Shown: positions 1 through 8,872, numbered from the stretch's first letter. The stretch is DNA of 42,452 nt from Burkholderiales bacterium (GCA_005798775.1 SYIM01000115.1:1-42452), one strand, 5' to 3'. Notes: a model not told the origin generated them from the letters alone. Made by a program: numbers and translations.

Positions 1-263
1 CCGACGCCGTTCGACTGTGCGATCGATTCCATATAGATCATGCCGGGCGAGCCGTTGATCTCCTGCTCGATCACGCTGATGACCGCTTGCTCCAGCGTCT
101 GCGCTGACGCTCCCGGATAGGTGGCGGTCACCACAATGGTCGGCGGCGCAACCGGCGGGTATTGCGCGATGGGCAACAGGCGGATGGCAACCAGCCCGGC
201 CACAATGATGAAGAGGGACACCACCCAGGCGAAAATCGGCCGGTCAATAAAGAAGCGTGGCAT
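1..263 (-). CDS. RND multidrug efflux transporter, inner-membrane subunit (N-terminal 87 codons, runs off the left edge)
   Basis: This is the amino end of a proton-driven RND pump (HAE1/AcrB type), the inner-membrane part of a tripartite efflux complex. The protein begins MPRFFIDRPIFAWV, the typical start of the family. One membrane helix (about residues 10-28) follows, then the motif QYPPVAPPTIVV and the start of the porter domain (YPGASAQTLEQAV). The ATG at 263-261 lies 9 bases after the stop of the adaptor gene. Its ribosome site (GAGG) overlaps that stop codon, so the two are translated in series. The rest of the gene (normally about 1050 aa) is outside the window, so the substrate group cannot be judged. 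Confidence 0.93.
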   Translation of the reverse strand, partial: MPRFFIDRPIFAWVVSLFIIVAGLVAIRLLPIAQYPPVAPPTIVVTATYPGASAQTLEQAVISVIEQEINGSPGMIYMESIAQSNGV

Positions 264-272
264 GAAGCGTCC

Positions 273-1574
273 TCAGCTTCGCGGCGTGGCCGGCTGCGCG
301 GACGGCGGAGTCGCTGTCGGCGAGCCCGGGACGCTTGCTGCAGGTGTGGCCGGCGAGGCGGTCGGTGTCTCGCCGGTCGCGACCGGCGTAGCTGATTTGG
401 GCGGCATCCAGGGTACCGGCCGTACCGGCTGGTTCGGGCGAATCTTCTGGAACCCATCCACGATCACCTGCTCACCGTCATTTAGTCCGTCAAGAATCAG
501 CCAATTGCCGCTGCGGGCCCCGCCTACCCGGACGGGCCGCACCACAATCTTGCCAGCGGCGTCAACCACCATCACCGTGTCACCTTGGCTGGCCCGGGAG
601 ACGGCCTGTTGAGGCAACAGCATCGCGCGCGCCGCCTTCGCCTGCTCGATACGCACTCGGACATAAAGACCGGGTAGCAGGGCGCCGCCCGGGTTCGGCA
701 CTTCAGCGCGCAGGGTGACCTGCCCGCTGGTCGCGTCCACCGTCAAATCCGAAAATAGCAGTCGTCCCGCCGGGGGGTGAACTGTGCCCCCATCGAGCAC
801 CACGCGAATCAATGCTGCCTCATTCACGGTGCTGCGCAGGAGCCGCCCTTGCTCAAAGTCACGTCGCAGGCGCAGAGCCTCGTTGGCAGATTGGGTGAAA
901 TTCACATAAACCGGTTCGATCTGCTGAATGATGGCGAGAGGGGTAGCCTCTCCCTGGCCCACCAACGCGCCCTCGGTCACCAAGGCCCGCCCGATCCGCC
1001 CGGAGATGGGTGCGGTGACGGTGGTGTAGCCCAGGTTGATGGTTGCAGTCTGCACTGCGGCCTGGCCGGCCAGAACCTCCGCTTCGGCCTGTTTCTGCGC
1101 GGCGACCGCGTTGGCGTAGTCCTGCTTCGATACCGCGTTGGCCGCAACCAGGGGTCGATAGCGCTCGGCGAGAGCGCCAGCTTGGGAGAGATTCGCCTGA
1201 GCCCGCGCAAGCGTAGCCTGCGCGCTCGCCAGGGCTGCCTCATAGGGCGCGGGGTCGATCCGGAACAGTACCTGCCCGGCCTGCACGTCGGCGCCCTCGC
1301 GAAACTGTCGTTGCTGAACAATTCCCGCCGCGCGGGCCCTGACCTGCGCCACACGGGAAGCCTCGATCCGTCCAGGCAATTCCTCGAGCAGACCGACTTC
1401 ACCTAATGCAACCCTGACAACCCCCACGGCAGGTGGCGGAGGCGCTGCGGTTGTCGGCGTGCCGGAAGCGGGCGGGCCCGCGGGGGCAGACGGGCCGCAG
1501 GCGCTCAGGAAGGTACAAAGGACAAACGCCAGGGCGAGGCCAACGCGGGGAAAAGGTACAGCGGGACGCGGCAT
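273..1574 (-). CDS. RND efflux periplasmic adaptor subunit (membrane fusion lipoprotein)
   Basis: This adaptor joins the RND pump encoded just downstream to an outer-membrane channel. The 433-aa protein starts with a hydrophobic leader and a lipobox (FLSAC, Cys26), so it is probably lipid-anchored in the inner membrane facing the periplasm. A Pro/Ala/Thr linker follows (27-50). Two half-lipoyl segments (about 65-110 and 180-210) flank an Ala/Gln-rich coiled-coil hairpin (110-180), and the beta-barrel domain comes next. The last 35 or so residues are Pro/Thr/Ala-rich and low-complexity. I chose the ATG at 1574 because the lipobox then sits at the usual distance. An in-frame ATG at 1622 would add 16 residues and cannot be excluded. 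No outer-membrane factor gene is visible. Confidence 0.92.
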   Translation of the reverse strand: MPRPAVPFPRVGLALAFVLCTFLSACGPSAPAGPPASGTPTTAAPPPPAVGVVRVALGEVGLLEELPGRIEASRVAQVRARAAGIVQQRQFREGADVQAGQVLFRIDPAPYEAALASAQATLARAQANLSQAGALAERYRPLVAANAVSKQDYANAVAAQKQAEAEVLAGQAAVQTATINLGYTTVTAPISGRIGRALVTEGALVGQGEATPLAIIQQIEPVYVNFTQSANEALRLRRDFEQGRLLRSTVNEAALIRVVLDGGTVHPPAGRLLFSDLTVDATSGQVTLRAEVPNPGGALLPGLYVRVRIEQAKAARAMLLPQQAVSRASQGDTVMVVDAAGKIVVRPVRVGGARSGNWLILDGLNDGEQVIVDGFQKIRPNQPVRPVPWMPPKSATPVATGETPTASPATPAASVPGSPTATPPSAQPATPRS

Positions 1575-1732
1575 CGGCGCCGTATGACCGCGGGTCGCGG
1601 CGACATGCAGGGAAGGGTTCATGCTGGACTTTCGGAAGACGATCGGACGGTAGCCGCCTGCCCGGATCCCTCCCCGCCCGGCGGGCAGGGCTCCGGGGCA
1701 TTGAGAGAAAGCCTGGAATATACTCTTCCGCA

Positions 1733-2407
1733 ATGACCCGTGACCTGTCAGCTCTTTTTGAGCGCAACCGCGAATGGGCGGCCCGCGTGGAGGCAAGCCG
1801 CCCAGGTTTTTTTACCGGGCTCCTCGCGCAGCAACGCCCCCGGTACATGTGGCTGGGCTGTGCCGACAGCCGGGTCCCTGCCAATGAACTTGTCGACCTT
1901 TTGCCTGGCGAAATGTTCGTACACCGCAATGTGGCGAACCTGCTTGTCCATTCCGACCTCAACGCGCTAAGCGTTGTGCAGTACGCGGTCGACGTGCTGG
2001 GCGTTGAGCACATCATCGTGGTTGGCCATAGCAATTGCGGGGGCGTGCGCGCAGCCCTTGTCGATCAGCGCGCCGGGCTGGTCGATAACTGGTTGCGCCA
2101 TGTCCAGGATGTGCGTGATGTGCACCGCGATTTTCTCGAGTCGCTGGAGGAGCGTTTCCGCATCAACGCACTGGTCGAACTGAATGTGCTTGAGCAGGCG
2201 AGAAATGTCTGTCGCACCACCATCGTGCGCGATGCCTGGCAGCGCGGACAGACATTGGTGGTGCACGGCTGGGTGTATGGCCTCCAGGACGGGTTGCTGA
2301 AGGACATGAGCCTGACCGCCACGGCGGCATCCGAGGTGGAGGCCGCTTACGACCACGCCCTCGAGCGCCTGACCAATCGCTGGCTGGAGCTCCAGGCAAC
2401 CGGGTGA
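1733..2407 (+). CDS. can: beta-class carbonic anhydrase
   Basis: This cytoplasmic zinc enzyme interconverts CO2 and bicarbonate and so supplies carboxylases. The 224-aa product has the family's usual length (E. coli Can is about 220). The zinc and catalytic residues are all visible: Cys43-Asp45-Arg47 in CADSR, and His99 and Cys102 in HSNCGG. The motif HRNVANL (64-70) is also typical. The gene is divergent from the efflux adaptor, with a gap of about 110-160 bases. There is no clear Shine-Dalgarno before the ATG at 1733, and a TATACT box ends only 8 bases upstream, so the message may be leaderless or nearly so. A longer in-frame 5' extension starting at 1433 is rejected because it has no family similarity. 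Confidence 0.95.
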   Translation: MTRDLSALFERNREWAARVEASRPGFFTGLLAQQRPRYMWLGCADSRVPANELVDLLPGEMFVHRNVANLLVHSDLNALSVVQYAVDVLGVEHIIVVGHSNCGGVRAALVDQRAGLVDNWLRHVQDVRDVHRDFLESLEERFRINALVELNVLEQARNVCRTTIVRDAWQRGQTLVVHGWVYGLQDGLLKDMSLTATAASEVEAAYDHALERLTNRWLELQATG

Positions 2408-2528
2408 CCGCAATCGGTCCGGCTGGCGAAATGCCTGCGAGCGAGACGCGCCACCGCGCGGGGTGGCAGTCATCGTTTAGCATCGCGTCTCGGTTACTAC
2501 CGAACCAGTGGGTAGTCGGGCCAGCGCT

Positions 2529-2560
2529 GACTCCCGAATTCAATGGCCACCACGGGAGTC
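2529..2560 (+). promoter_or_regulatory. perfect 8-bp inverted repeat covering the ribosome site of the Bug gene at 2565
   Basis: GACTCCCG (2529-2536) and its exact reverse complement CGGGAGTC (2553-2560) are separated by 16 bases. The right arm contains the GGGAG that serves as Shine-Dalgarno for the ATG at 2565. In the mRNA the hairpin would mask the ribosome site. Translational control is inference; the repeat could also be an operator. A second, shorter repeat (ACTACC 2496-2501 with GGTAGT 2511-2516) lies just upstream. Confidence 0.45.
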
Positions 2561-2564
2561 CACC

Positions 2565-3557
2565 ATGACCAGTCACGTACGACGCCTGCAACTGAAAGCC
2601 ATCGCGGCAATCGCCGGCCTGACGAATGCTGCGGGTGCAGCGGCACAGAGTGCCGGTAGCGGGTATCCCAGCCGCGAGATCCGGTTCATCGTGCCGTTTC
2701 CGCCAGGCGGTGGCAACGATATTCTCGCCAGGATGCTGGGGCCTAAAATGGCTGAAGCGTTTGGCAAGCCGGTAGTGATCGATAACCGCCCGGGCGCTGG
2801 GGGTAACCTGGGCACTGATCAGGCGGCTCGCTCGCCGGCCGACGGCTACACGATCGTCAGTGCATCGAACCAGGTCACGATCAACCCGGGCCTTGGACAG
2901 AAGTTGCCGTTTGATATCGAGCGGAATTTTTCGCCCGTCGCGCTCGTTGCATCTGTCCCCATGCTGCTGGTGGTTCATCCCTCGGTGCCAGTTAATAATG
3001 TGGCCGAACTGATCGCCCTTGTGCGCAGTCAGCCTGGCCGACTTAATCACGCCACCCCCGGTAACGGTACGCCTCAGCATTTGGCCTACGAACTCCTCAA
3101 CAAGCTTGCGAAGATCGAGGTCACACATATTCCCTACAAGGGGACGGGGCCTGCGGTTGCCGATCTGCTGGGTGGACAGGTACAGACCGCGTTTGCCACC
3201 CTGGCTTCGGTGGCTCAGCATGTCCGTGCGGGCAAGCTGCGCGCGATTGCGGTGGCCCCAGCGCAGCGTTCGCCGTTGATGCCCGAAGTGCCTACGGTGG
3301 CGGAGTCGGGTGTTCCCGGCTACGACGTGCCGCTCTGGTACTCAATTCTGGCGCCAGCGGGAACGCCTGCCGAAGCGATCGACCGGCTGGCGGGCGAGCT
3401 ACGCCGGATTGTCGAGTCACCCGACACGCGCGACCGGATGGTGAACCAGGGCTTTCAGCCTGGCTTCGTAGGCCCAGCCGCTTTGCAAGCGATGATTCGT
3501 GACGACGTAAGGCGCTGGCAGGGAATCGGGCGCGACACCGGCATCCGGATCGAATAG
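2565..3557 (+). CDS. Bug family extracytoplasmic receptor (TctC-like)
   Basis: This is a periplasmic binding protein of the tripartite tricarboxylate transporter family (TctC domain), which captures a small, usually carboxylated, solute. The 330-aa product has a Sec-type signal ending near AAAQ (about residue 28). It carries the two family ligand-loop motifs: PFPPGGGNDILAR (44-56) and the VIDNRPGAGG region (71-80). The VPYKGTGPAVADLLGGQ-type segment of the middle domain is also present. The ATG at 2565 is preceded by GGGAG at good spacing; an in-frame extension to 2508 is rejected. It is the first gene of a plus-strand operon with a CoA-transferase (8-base gap) and an AcuI-like reductase, so its ligand may be an acid that is then activated to a CoA ester. 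No tctA/tctB permease is nearby. Confidence 0.93.
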   Translation: MTSHVRRLQLKAIAAIAGLTNAAGAAAQSAGSGYPSREIRFIVPFPPGGGNDILARMLGPKMAEAFGKPVVIDNRPGAGGNLGTDQAARSPADGYTIVSASNQVTINPGLGQKLPFDIERNFSPVALVASVPMLLVVHPSVPVNNVAELIALVRSQPGRLNHATPGNGTPQHLAYELLNKLAKIEVTHIPYKGTGPAVADLLGGQVQTAFATLASVAQHVRAGKLRAIAVAPAQRSPLMPEVPTVAESGVPGYDVPLWYSILAPAGTPAEAIDRLAGELRRIVESPDTRDRMVNQGFQPGFVGPAALQAMIRDDVRRWQGIGRDTGIRIE

Positions 3558-3564
3558 GCGGATC

Positions 3565-4803
3565 ATGTCGTTGGGTCAGGCGCTCGCTGGCATCCGGGTT
3601 CTCGATTTTTCGCAGATCGGAGCCGGGCCCACCGTTGGCATGCTGATGGGTGACATGGGGGCAGACGTCACCAAGATCGAGGCCCCCAGCGGCGACCTGG
3701 GTCGGTTGATCGGTCCCCCTTGGCTGAACGGCGACTCGGTCGTCGCGCTCAGTTTCAACCGTAACAAAAAGGGGCTCTGCCTCGATCTCAAGAAGCCGGA
3801 GGCGGTCGCAACGGTTCATCGGCTGGTCGCCTCGGCCGATGTGCTGATCGAGAGCTTTCGGCCTGGCGTGATGAGCCGTCTCGGCGTGGGCTGGCCGGTG
3901 TTGTCTGCAATCAATTCGAAGCTCATATGGTGCGCAGTGACCGCCTATGGACAGGACGGCCCCTGGGCCGACCGTCCTGGTGTGGATGGAGTGGTTCAGG
4001 CGCTATCTGGCCTCATGAGCCAGATCGGTGTGGACGGAGGCGAGCCGTGCAAGGTGCAGGTACCAGCCGTGGACATGACCACTGGGTTTCTTGGTACCGT
4101 TGCCGTGCTGGGCGCACTTCAGGCAAGAGAACGCTCGGGATGCGGTCAGTACCTGGACATCAGCATGTATGCCGCAGGCCTGATGCTGCAACAGACGGGT
4201 ATTGCGTCGTATCTCGCGAGCGGTAAGTTGCCCCGTCGAATCGGCAGCGCTGCGCCTTATGCAGCGCCGAATGAAGCTTACCGGACAGCGGATGGCTGGA
4301 TTATGCTAGCGGCGTACCAGCCGCCGCGCTGGCGGTCGTTATGCGGGATACTCGGGCTCGGCGAGAGAATCGAATGTGACCTGCGGTTTGCCGATAACGA
4401 CGCGCGGGTCCGCCATCGCGCAGCGCTTCGCACGCTCATCGAGGAAAAGCTCATTTCGCGAACGACAGCGCAATGGATTCCCCTTCTCGAGGCAGGCGAC
4501 ATCATGTGTGCGCCTGTTGCAGATTACGCCTGGGTAACCGAGTCCGAACAGTTCCAGCACATGGGGGCTGCGGTATCAATGCAACTTTCATCGGGTGCAA
4601 CGTTTCAATCGCCTGGTTTCCTGCTCGGAGATCGGAATACGCAGTCTCGCGTACGTCATGCCCCGCCCTCTGTCGGCGAACATTCGCGCGAGGTGCTGCA
4701 TGGCTTTGGTCTGAGGCCCGAGGAAATTGAGCAACTGATCGCGCAAGGCGCGGTCATCGACAATCCGGCGCGGGAGCGCGCCTCTGCAGGAGAAGGCTCA
4801 TGA
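3565..4803 (+). CDS. class III CoA-transferase, CaiB/BaiF family
   Basis: This enzyme moves CoA from an acyl-CoA donor to a free carboxylic acid in the cytoplasm. The 412-aa length is normal for the family. The N-terminal Rossmann-like part shows GIRVLDFSQIGAGP (9-22) and GADVTKIEAP (32-41). The conserved catalytic aspartate corresponds to Asp170 in PAVDMTTG, by comparison with Asp169 of formyl-CoA transferase. The gene lies 7 bases after the Bug receptor gene and overlaps the following reductase by ATGA, so the three are surely co-translated. The substrate pair is unknown; a mesaconate, succinate or aromatic acid role would all fit the family. Confidence is high for the family and low for the substrate. 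Confidence 0.93.
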   Translation: MSLGQALAGIRVLDFSQIGAGPTVGMLMGDMGADVTKIEAPSGDLGRLIGPPWLNGDSVVALSFNRNKKGLCLDLKKPEAVATVHRLVASADVLIESFRPGVMSRLGVGWPVLSAINSKLIWCAVTAYGQDGPWADRPGVDGVVQALSGLMSQIGVDGGEPCKVQVPAVDMTTGFLGTVAVLGALQARERSGCGQYLDISMYAAGLMLQQTGIASYLASGKLPRRIGSAAPYAAPNEAYRTADGWIMLAAYQPPRWRSLCGILGLGERIECDLRFADNDARVRHRAALRTLIEEKLISRTTAQWIPLLEAGDIMCAPVADYAWVTESEQFQHMGAAVSMQLSSGATFQSPGFLLGDRNTQSRVRHAPPSVGEHSREVLHGFGLRPEEIEQLIAQGAVIDNPARERASAGEGS

Positions 4804-5786
4804 AGTTCAGTGCAATCCGCACGTTCAGGGATGACATGGGTCATCGCTTCAGCCGTGTTGTGGAGTTGGGGATCGATGACCTGTCTCCGGGCGAGGTGGT
4901 GATCCGTAGCCAGTTTGCAGCGGTCAATTACAAGGACGCCCGGGCGGTCACGGGCGCAGGCAACGTGCTCAAGCGTTTCCCCTGTACGCCTGGGATCGAG
5001 GTCTCCGGCGTGGTGGAATCCTCACGCGACGCCCGCTTCCGCGCCGGCGATCTGGTAACAGTTCAAGGCGGGCGCGAGTTCGGTATCAGTCGCGACGGCG
5101 CCTACAGCGAAGTGGTGCGCGCGCCGGCCGCCGAGGTGTTCCCGGTGATTGATGGCTTTGACCCGTTTTCGGTCGTGGCGCTTGGCATTGCAGCGTACAC
5201 GTCGGCGGTTGCGGTGGAGGCCATCGAGAAGCACGGCACACGCCCTGAAGACGGCGAGATCATCGTGACAGGCGCCACCGGAGGGTGTTCCAGCTACGCC
5301 ATCAGCATGCTGGCAGGCCTTGGCTACCAGGTGGTGGGCATGACCGGTAAAACCTCAGAGCATGAATACCTGAAAGGCATCGGGTGTGTGCGCGCGGTGG
5401 GGCGCGACATTCAAACGCAGTACACCCGACCACTCGATGAACAGTTATGGGCAGGGTCGATTGACGCTGTGGGCGGCGCACCCCTTGATTTCGTACTCCG
5501 TACGATGAAGCAGCGTGGGATCGTGGCGGCCTTTGGCAACGCCGCCGGCGAACAGTTCACCACATCCATCTATCCGTTCATTCTGCGAAGCGTGACGCTC
5601 GCCGGGGTAAACGCCAACCATCCGGTCGCCTCGCGTGGTAGTGCCTGGCGTCGCATGACCGGCGATTTACGGCCTCAGGCACTGGATAAGATTGTTCACC
5701 GCATTGCGTTTGCTGAACTGCCCGCGCACTGCGATGCCTTGATCAACGGCGGGGTTCGCGGCCGCGCGGTAGTGTGCTTCAACTGA
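4800..5786 (+). CDS. YhdH/YhfP-type quinone oxidoreductase, AcuI-like acrylyl-CoA reductase family
   Basis: This NADPH-dependent medium-chain reductase belongs to the YhdH/AcuI group, whose characterised members reduce acryloyl-CoA to propionyl-CoA. The 328-aa product starts with the group's GroES-like fold (FAAVNYKDARAVTG, about 40-53; FPCTPGIEVSGVV). The nucleotide-binding part has VTGATGGCSSYAISML and later VGGAPLDFVL and GIVAAFGNAAG. The usual zinc cysteines are absent, as expected for this group. It overlaps the CoA-transferase by 4 bases (ATGA), which fits reduction of a CoA ester made by that enzyme. Its 3' end overlaps the convergent TRAP permease gene by 8 bases. An AcuI function is inferred from family and context. 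Confidence 0.87.
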   Translation: MKFSAIRTFRDDMGHRFSRVVELGIDDLSPGEVVIRSQFAAVNYKDARAVTGAGNVLKRFPCTPGIEVSGVVESSRDARFRAGDLVTVQGGREFGISRDGAYSEVVRAPAAEVFPVIDGFDPFSVVALGIAAYTSAVAVEAIEKHGTRPEDGEIIVTGATGGCSSYAISMLAGLGYQVVGMTGKTSEHEYLKGIGCVRAVGRDIQTQYTRPLDEQLWAGSIDAVGGAPLDFVLRTMKQRGIVAAFGNAAGEQFTTSIYPFILRSVTLAGVNANHPVASRGSAWRRMTGDLRPQALDKIVHRIAFAELPAHCDALINGGVRGRAVVCFN

Positions 5787-7848
5787 TCCTGGCTGTGGCA
5801 CTCGCGGCACGGCGTTCTGCGCGCAGGCGAAGTCGCTGCGCGCCAAGCGTGAGCAGGAAAAGCGAAAAGCCCAACGCGTGGCTGGCGGGTGCAGGATAGA
5901 CCAGCGCAACGCCCGCCACGAATAGCGTTGTACGCTCCCAATATCGGCACTTCAGCCATAACCAGCCCTGAAATCCGCCCGCCAGTGCCGCAATGCCTGC
6001 CGCTGCGGTGATGGTCACCCTCGCTACCTCAAACCAGTCTGCCTCGGCGAGCGTTCGCATCGATCCGGTAAGAAGCAGCATCGACCCCGATGGATCGAGC
6101 ACGAAAATAAAGGGCACCAGGAACGCGGGGAGCGTGTATTTCCAGCACTGCAGGGTGGTGCGATAGGGGTCGCCTCCAGTGATGGAGGCGGCGGCAAACG
6201 GCGAGAGTGCGGTGGGTGGCGATACTTCGGAGAGCACCGCGTAGTAGAAGATGAACATGTGTGCGGCGAAGTCGGGCACCTTGAGCGCCATCAGTGCCGG
6301 CGCGGCAATCACGGCGCAGATGATGTAAGACGCAGTAACAGGGACCGCCAATCCCACGATCCAGACGATCAGCGCGGTGTAGACGGCTGTCAGCAGCAGA
6401 GAGTTGCCGGCATATTGAAGAACGATCGAGCTGAACTTGAGGCCCAATCCGGTGAGCGTGACCACGCCCACGATGATGCCCGCGCCGGCGCAGGTTGCGG
6501 CCACATTGAGCACCGACCGCGCACCGTCTTCAAGCGCACGAAGCAGGCCCGACTCCCAAAGTCCACGTCCGATCGGCACCTTACCCGTGAAAATTCCGTG
6601 GGGGATCAGCGAGCACTCCGCGCGCAACAGGCTGGTGAATAGAGACGCTACCGTTGCCCAGAACACTGACAGCTCGGGAGAAAACCCGAGCAGCATGAAG
6701 CCAACGATGGACACCAGCGAAAGGAAATGAAACCAGTAGCGCCGAGAAAGTGACCAGGCGGACTCCGCCTTCTCGAACACCGTGTCCTTCATGCCGAATT
6801 TCCTGACGTCGATCTCGACCATCAGGAAAAGCGTGAGGTAGTACAGGCAGGTCGGGATGGCTGCCATCAGCAGCACGTCGAGATAGGAGATTTTGAGAAA
6901 TTCTGCGATCAGGAAAGCTGCAGCACCGAGCACTGGCGGTGAGATGATCGCCCCCAGCCCGCCCGCAGACAGCAGTCCCCCTGCAGCATCTTTCGAGTAG
7001 CCCACGCGCGTGAGCATAGGGGCAGCGACCGCCCCCAGAGTGACGGTGGTGGCGACGCCTGAGCCCGACGGGCCGCCCAGCAGAAACGAGGCGAGCGTGA
7101 CGGTACGGCCCGCGCCGATAGGCTTGCCCCCCATGGCAGCGAAAGAGAAATCGAGATAAAAGCGCCCGGCTCCAGAATGCTGCAGAAAGGCGCCATAGAT
7201 GGTAAACAAGATGATTAGCGAAGATGACACGCTGAGTGCCGTGCCAAATACGCCCTCCAGCGTCATGTACATGTGTCCCACAAGTCGGGGCAGTTCATAG
7301 CCCTTGTGGGTCCAGGGGGAGGGCAGCCACGGCCCGAGGAAGGCATAAGCAACAAAGCACAGTGTGATGAACGGCATGATCCAGCCCGTGCTTCGGCGCA
7401 TGGCTTCAAGGATCAGGGCCATCATCAGCACCCCAAACACGATGTCCCAATCATCGGGGACGATCGAGCGATCGAAAAAGTCGTCGCCGCCAGCGATCAG
7501 CCAGGCCGCTACCGCAATGCCGCCGGCGGCGAGCAACCAGTCCCACCACATCACCCGATTCCGAAATCGCCGGGCAACCGGGAACACCAGGAAAGTGAGA
7601 AACAGAATGAACGCCAGATGGGTGGCCCGAAGATGCTCGGGCCTGACAATCGCGTAGGCGGTATAGAGGTGAAACAGGGACATGATCACCGCGACCAGCG
7701 TGACAAAGCGCGCCAGCATGCCGGTGAGGCGGTTGGTCGCGCCCTCCTCGAGCTCGATCATCTCTCTGGCCCGAGCCATGGCCTCGGCGCTGACGCGCTC
7801 CAGCGGCGCAGCGTCTCCTTGAGCCGGGTCTACGGACGGGGAGGACAT
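5779..7848 (-). CDS. TRAP transporter fused permease (DctQ-like plus DctM-like domains)
   Basis: This is the integral membrane part of a TAXI-type TRAP transporter, which imports organic acids using the sodium or proton gradient. At 689 aa it has the length of the fused small and large subunits. About four helices in the first 200 residues are DctQ-like. They are followed by a long DctM-like part with GGPSGSGVATTVTLGAVAAPM, typical of the membrane transport loop, and a repeat half near AVPVTASYIICAVIAAPAL. The TAXI receptor gene lies 61 bases upstream. The ATG at 7848 lacks a good ribosome site, so translation may depend on the upstream cistron. The gap contains a 6-bp inverted repeat (7875-7880 with 7897-7902). 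The 3' end overlaps the convergent acuI-like gene. Confidence 0.94.
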   Translation of the reverse strand: MSSPSVDPAQGDAAPLERVSAEAMARAREMIELEEGATNRLTGMLARFVTLVAVIMSLFHLYTAYAIVRPEHLRATHLAFILFLTFLVFPVARRFRNRVMWWDWLLAAGGIAVAAWLIAGGDDFFDRSIVPDDWDIVFGVLMMALILEAMRRSTGWIMPFITLCFVAYAFLGPWLPSPWTHKGYELPRLVGHMYMTLEGVFGTALSVSSSLIILFTIYGAFLQHSGAGRFYLDFSFAAMGGKPIGAGRTVTLASFLLGGPSGSGVATTVTLGAVAAPMLTRVGYSKDAAGGLLSAGGLGAIISPPVLGAAAFLIAEFLKISYLDVLLMAAIPTCLYYLTLFLMVEIDVRKFGMKDTVFEKAESAWSLSRRYWFHFLSLVSIVGFMLLGFSPELSVFWATVASLFTSLLRAECSLIPHGIFTGKVPIGRGLWESGLLRALEDGARSVLNVAATCAGAGIIVGVVTLTGLGLKFSSIVLQYAGNSLLLTAVYTALIVWIVGLAVPVTASYIICAVIAAPALMALKVPDFAAHMFIFYYAVLSEVSPPTALSPFAAASITGGDPYRTTLQCWKYTLPAFLVPFIFVLDPSGSMLLLTGSMRTLAEADWFEVARVTITAAAGIAALAGGFQGWLWLKCRYWERTTLFVAGVALVYPAPASHALGFSLFLLTLGAQRLRLRAERRAASATARIS

Positions 7849-7874
7849 GATGTCTGCGGGTCGGTGTCAATGAC

Positions 7875-7902
7875 CCGGCGCTACCCGGACGGATAACGCC
7901 GG
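7875..7902 (-). repeat. inverted repeat between TAXI receptor and permease genes
   Basis: CCGGCG (7875-7880) and CGCCGG (7897-7902) can pair around a 16-base loop in the intercistronic gap. A second small repeat (GGGTC and GACCC, about 7859-7876) adjoins it. No U-run follows, so it is more likely an RNA-stability or spacing element than a terminator. The role is inferred. Confidence 0.35.
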
Positions 7903-7909
7903 TGCGAGC

Positions 7910-8872
7910 CTACTGCGAAATTTTGATGCCCTTGGTGGCGAGGAACTTTACCGCGCCCGGGTGCCAGGGTACGGGGGACGCCTCGCCTCGCTGATTTTCA
8001 AGAACGATATTCTCGGCTTCCTTGTGGGCGCGGATCAGGTCTTCGCGCTTTTCGAAAACGGTTTGAACAATTCGAAATGCAGTCTGCTCATCAAGGTCTC
8101 GGTGAGCGACAAGCAGGTTCATGACGCTTGCCTGCCTGTTATCGGCTTCCATGCCTTTGTAGATCGTTTTTGCGATGTGGTCCCTTAAGTAGAGATTGCC
8201 GTATTTCTGATTCATTTTATCGACGAGGTCGGCGTGGTCGATCATCTTTATCTTGGTGCCAGGCGTGTTGGCGAGATCGGAGACGGCGCCGGTGGGCAGT
8301 CCACCTACCCAGAAAAACGCTTCGATCTTGCGGTCCTTCAGGGCTGCTACGGATTCCGCTACGCCAAGGCGTTCCCTCTTGAGATCGCGGTCCTTGTCCA
8401 GGCCTGCCGCCTCGATCAGGCGAAACGCCATGACCTCGGTCGCGCTGCCGCCTGAACCGGTCGAGACGCGCCGACCCTTGAGGTCGGACATTTTAGTGAT
8501 GCCCGTGCCCTCTACCGTGACCACGTGCATGCGATTCGGGTAAAGGACAAGAAGCGTCCGGACCGGCACCGGCTTGCCCTTGAACTTGTCGTCACCTTTC
8601 AGCGCATCGAGGGTGGCGTCGGCCATGGTGAACCCGATGTAGGGCTTGCCGGTACCGATCAACTGCAGATTGGCCACTGATCCACCAGTGACTTCCGCCG
8701 TGGCCTGCATGCCAGATACATACTTGGATAGCGCCGCGGCAAGGCCTCCGCCGAGCGGGTAATACACCCCACCGGTGCCACCGGTACCAATTGACAGATT
8801 CTGGGCGCTGGTGAGTGAGGCGAGTCCAAGGGCGAGCGCGGCAATACCGAGCTTGGCAATTCTTGCGATCAT
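7910..8872 (-). CDS. TAXI family TRAP transporter solute-binding protein
   Basis: This periplasmic receptor delivers substrate to the fused TRAP permease encoded downstream. The 320-aa product has a Sec signal (MIARIAKLGIAALALG to about TSAQ, residue 23). The family motif IGTGGTGGVYYPLGGGLA follows directly. GGSVANLQLIGTGKPYIGF and GGSATEVMAFRLIEAAGL are further TAXI signatures. The ATG at 8872 is preceded by AAGGAGA at ideal spacing; an in-frame upstream start at 8902 is rejected. TAXI receptors have been linked to glutamate or dicarboxylate uptake in some bacteria, but the ligand here is unknown. A Bug receptor gene lies 74 bases upstream on the same strand, so one transcript may carry two different receptor types. 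Confidence 0.94.
   Translation of the reverse strand: MIARIAKLGIAALALGLASLTSAQNLSIGTGGTGGVYYPLGGGLAAALSKYVSGMQATAEVTGGSVANLQLIGTGKPYIGFTMADATLDALKGDDKFKGKPVPVRTLLVLYPNRMHVVTVEGTGITKMSDLKGRRVSTGSGGSATEVMAFRLIEAAGLDKDRDLKRERLGVAESVAALKDRKIEAFFWVGGLPTGAVSDLANTPGTKIKMIDHADLVDKMNQKYGNLYLRDHIAKTIYKGMEADNRQASVMNLLVAHRDLDEQTAFRIVQTVFEKREDLIRAHKEAENIVLENQRGEASPVPWHPGAVKFLATKGIKISQ

Noticed and set aside
1433-1732. Upstream in-frame extension of carbonic anhydrase
   Set aside because: It overlaps the divergent adaptor gene's signal region, and its translation resembles no carbonic anhydrase.
2163-3221. Long minus-strand open frame (352 codons) opposite the Bug gene and carbonic anhydrase end
   Set aside because: It has low-complexity, Arg-rich translation, no family features, and lies opposite two well-supported genes. 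Such shadows are common at this GC content.
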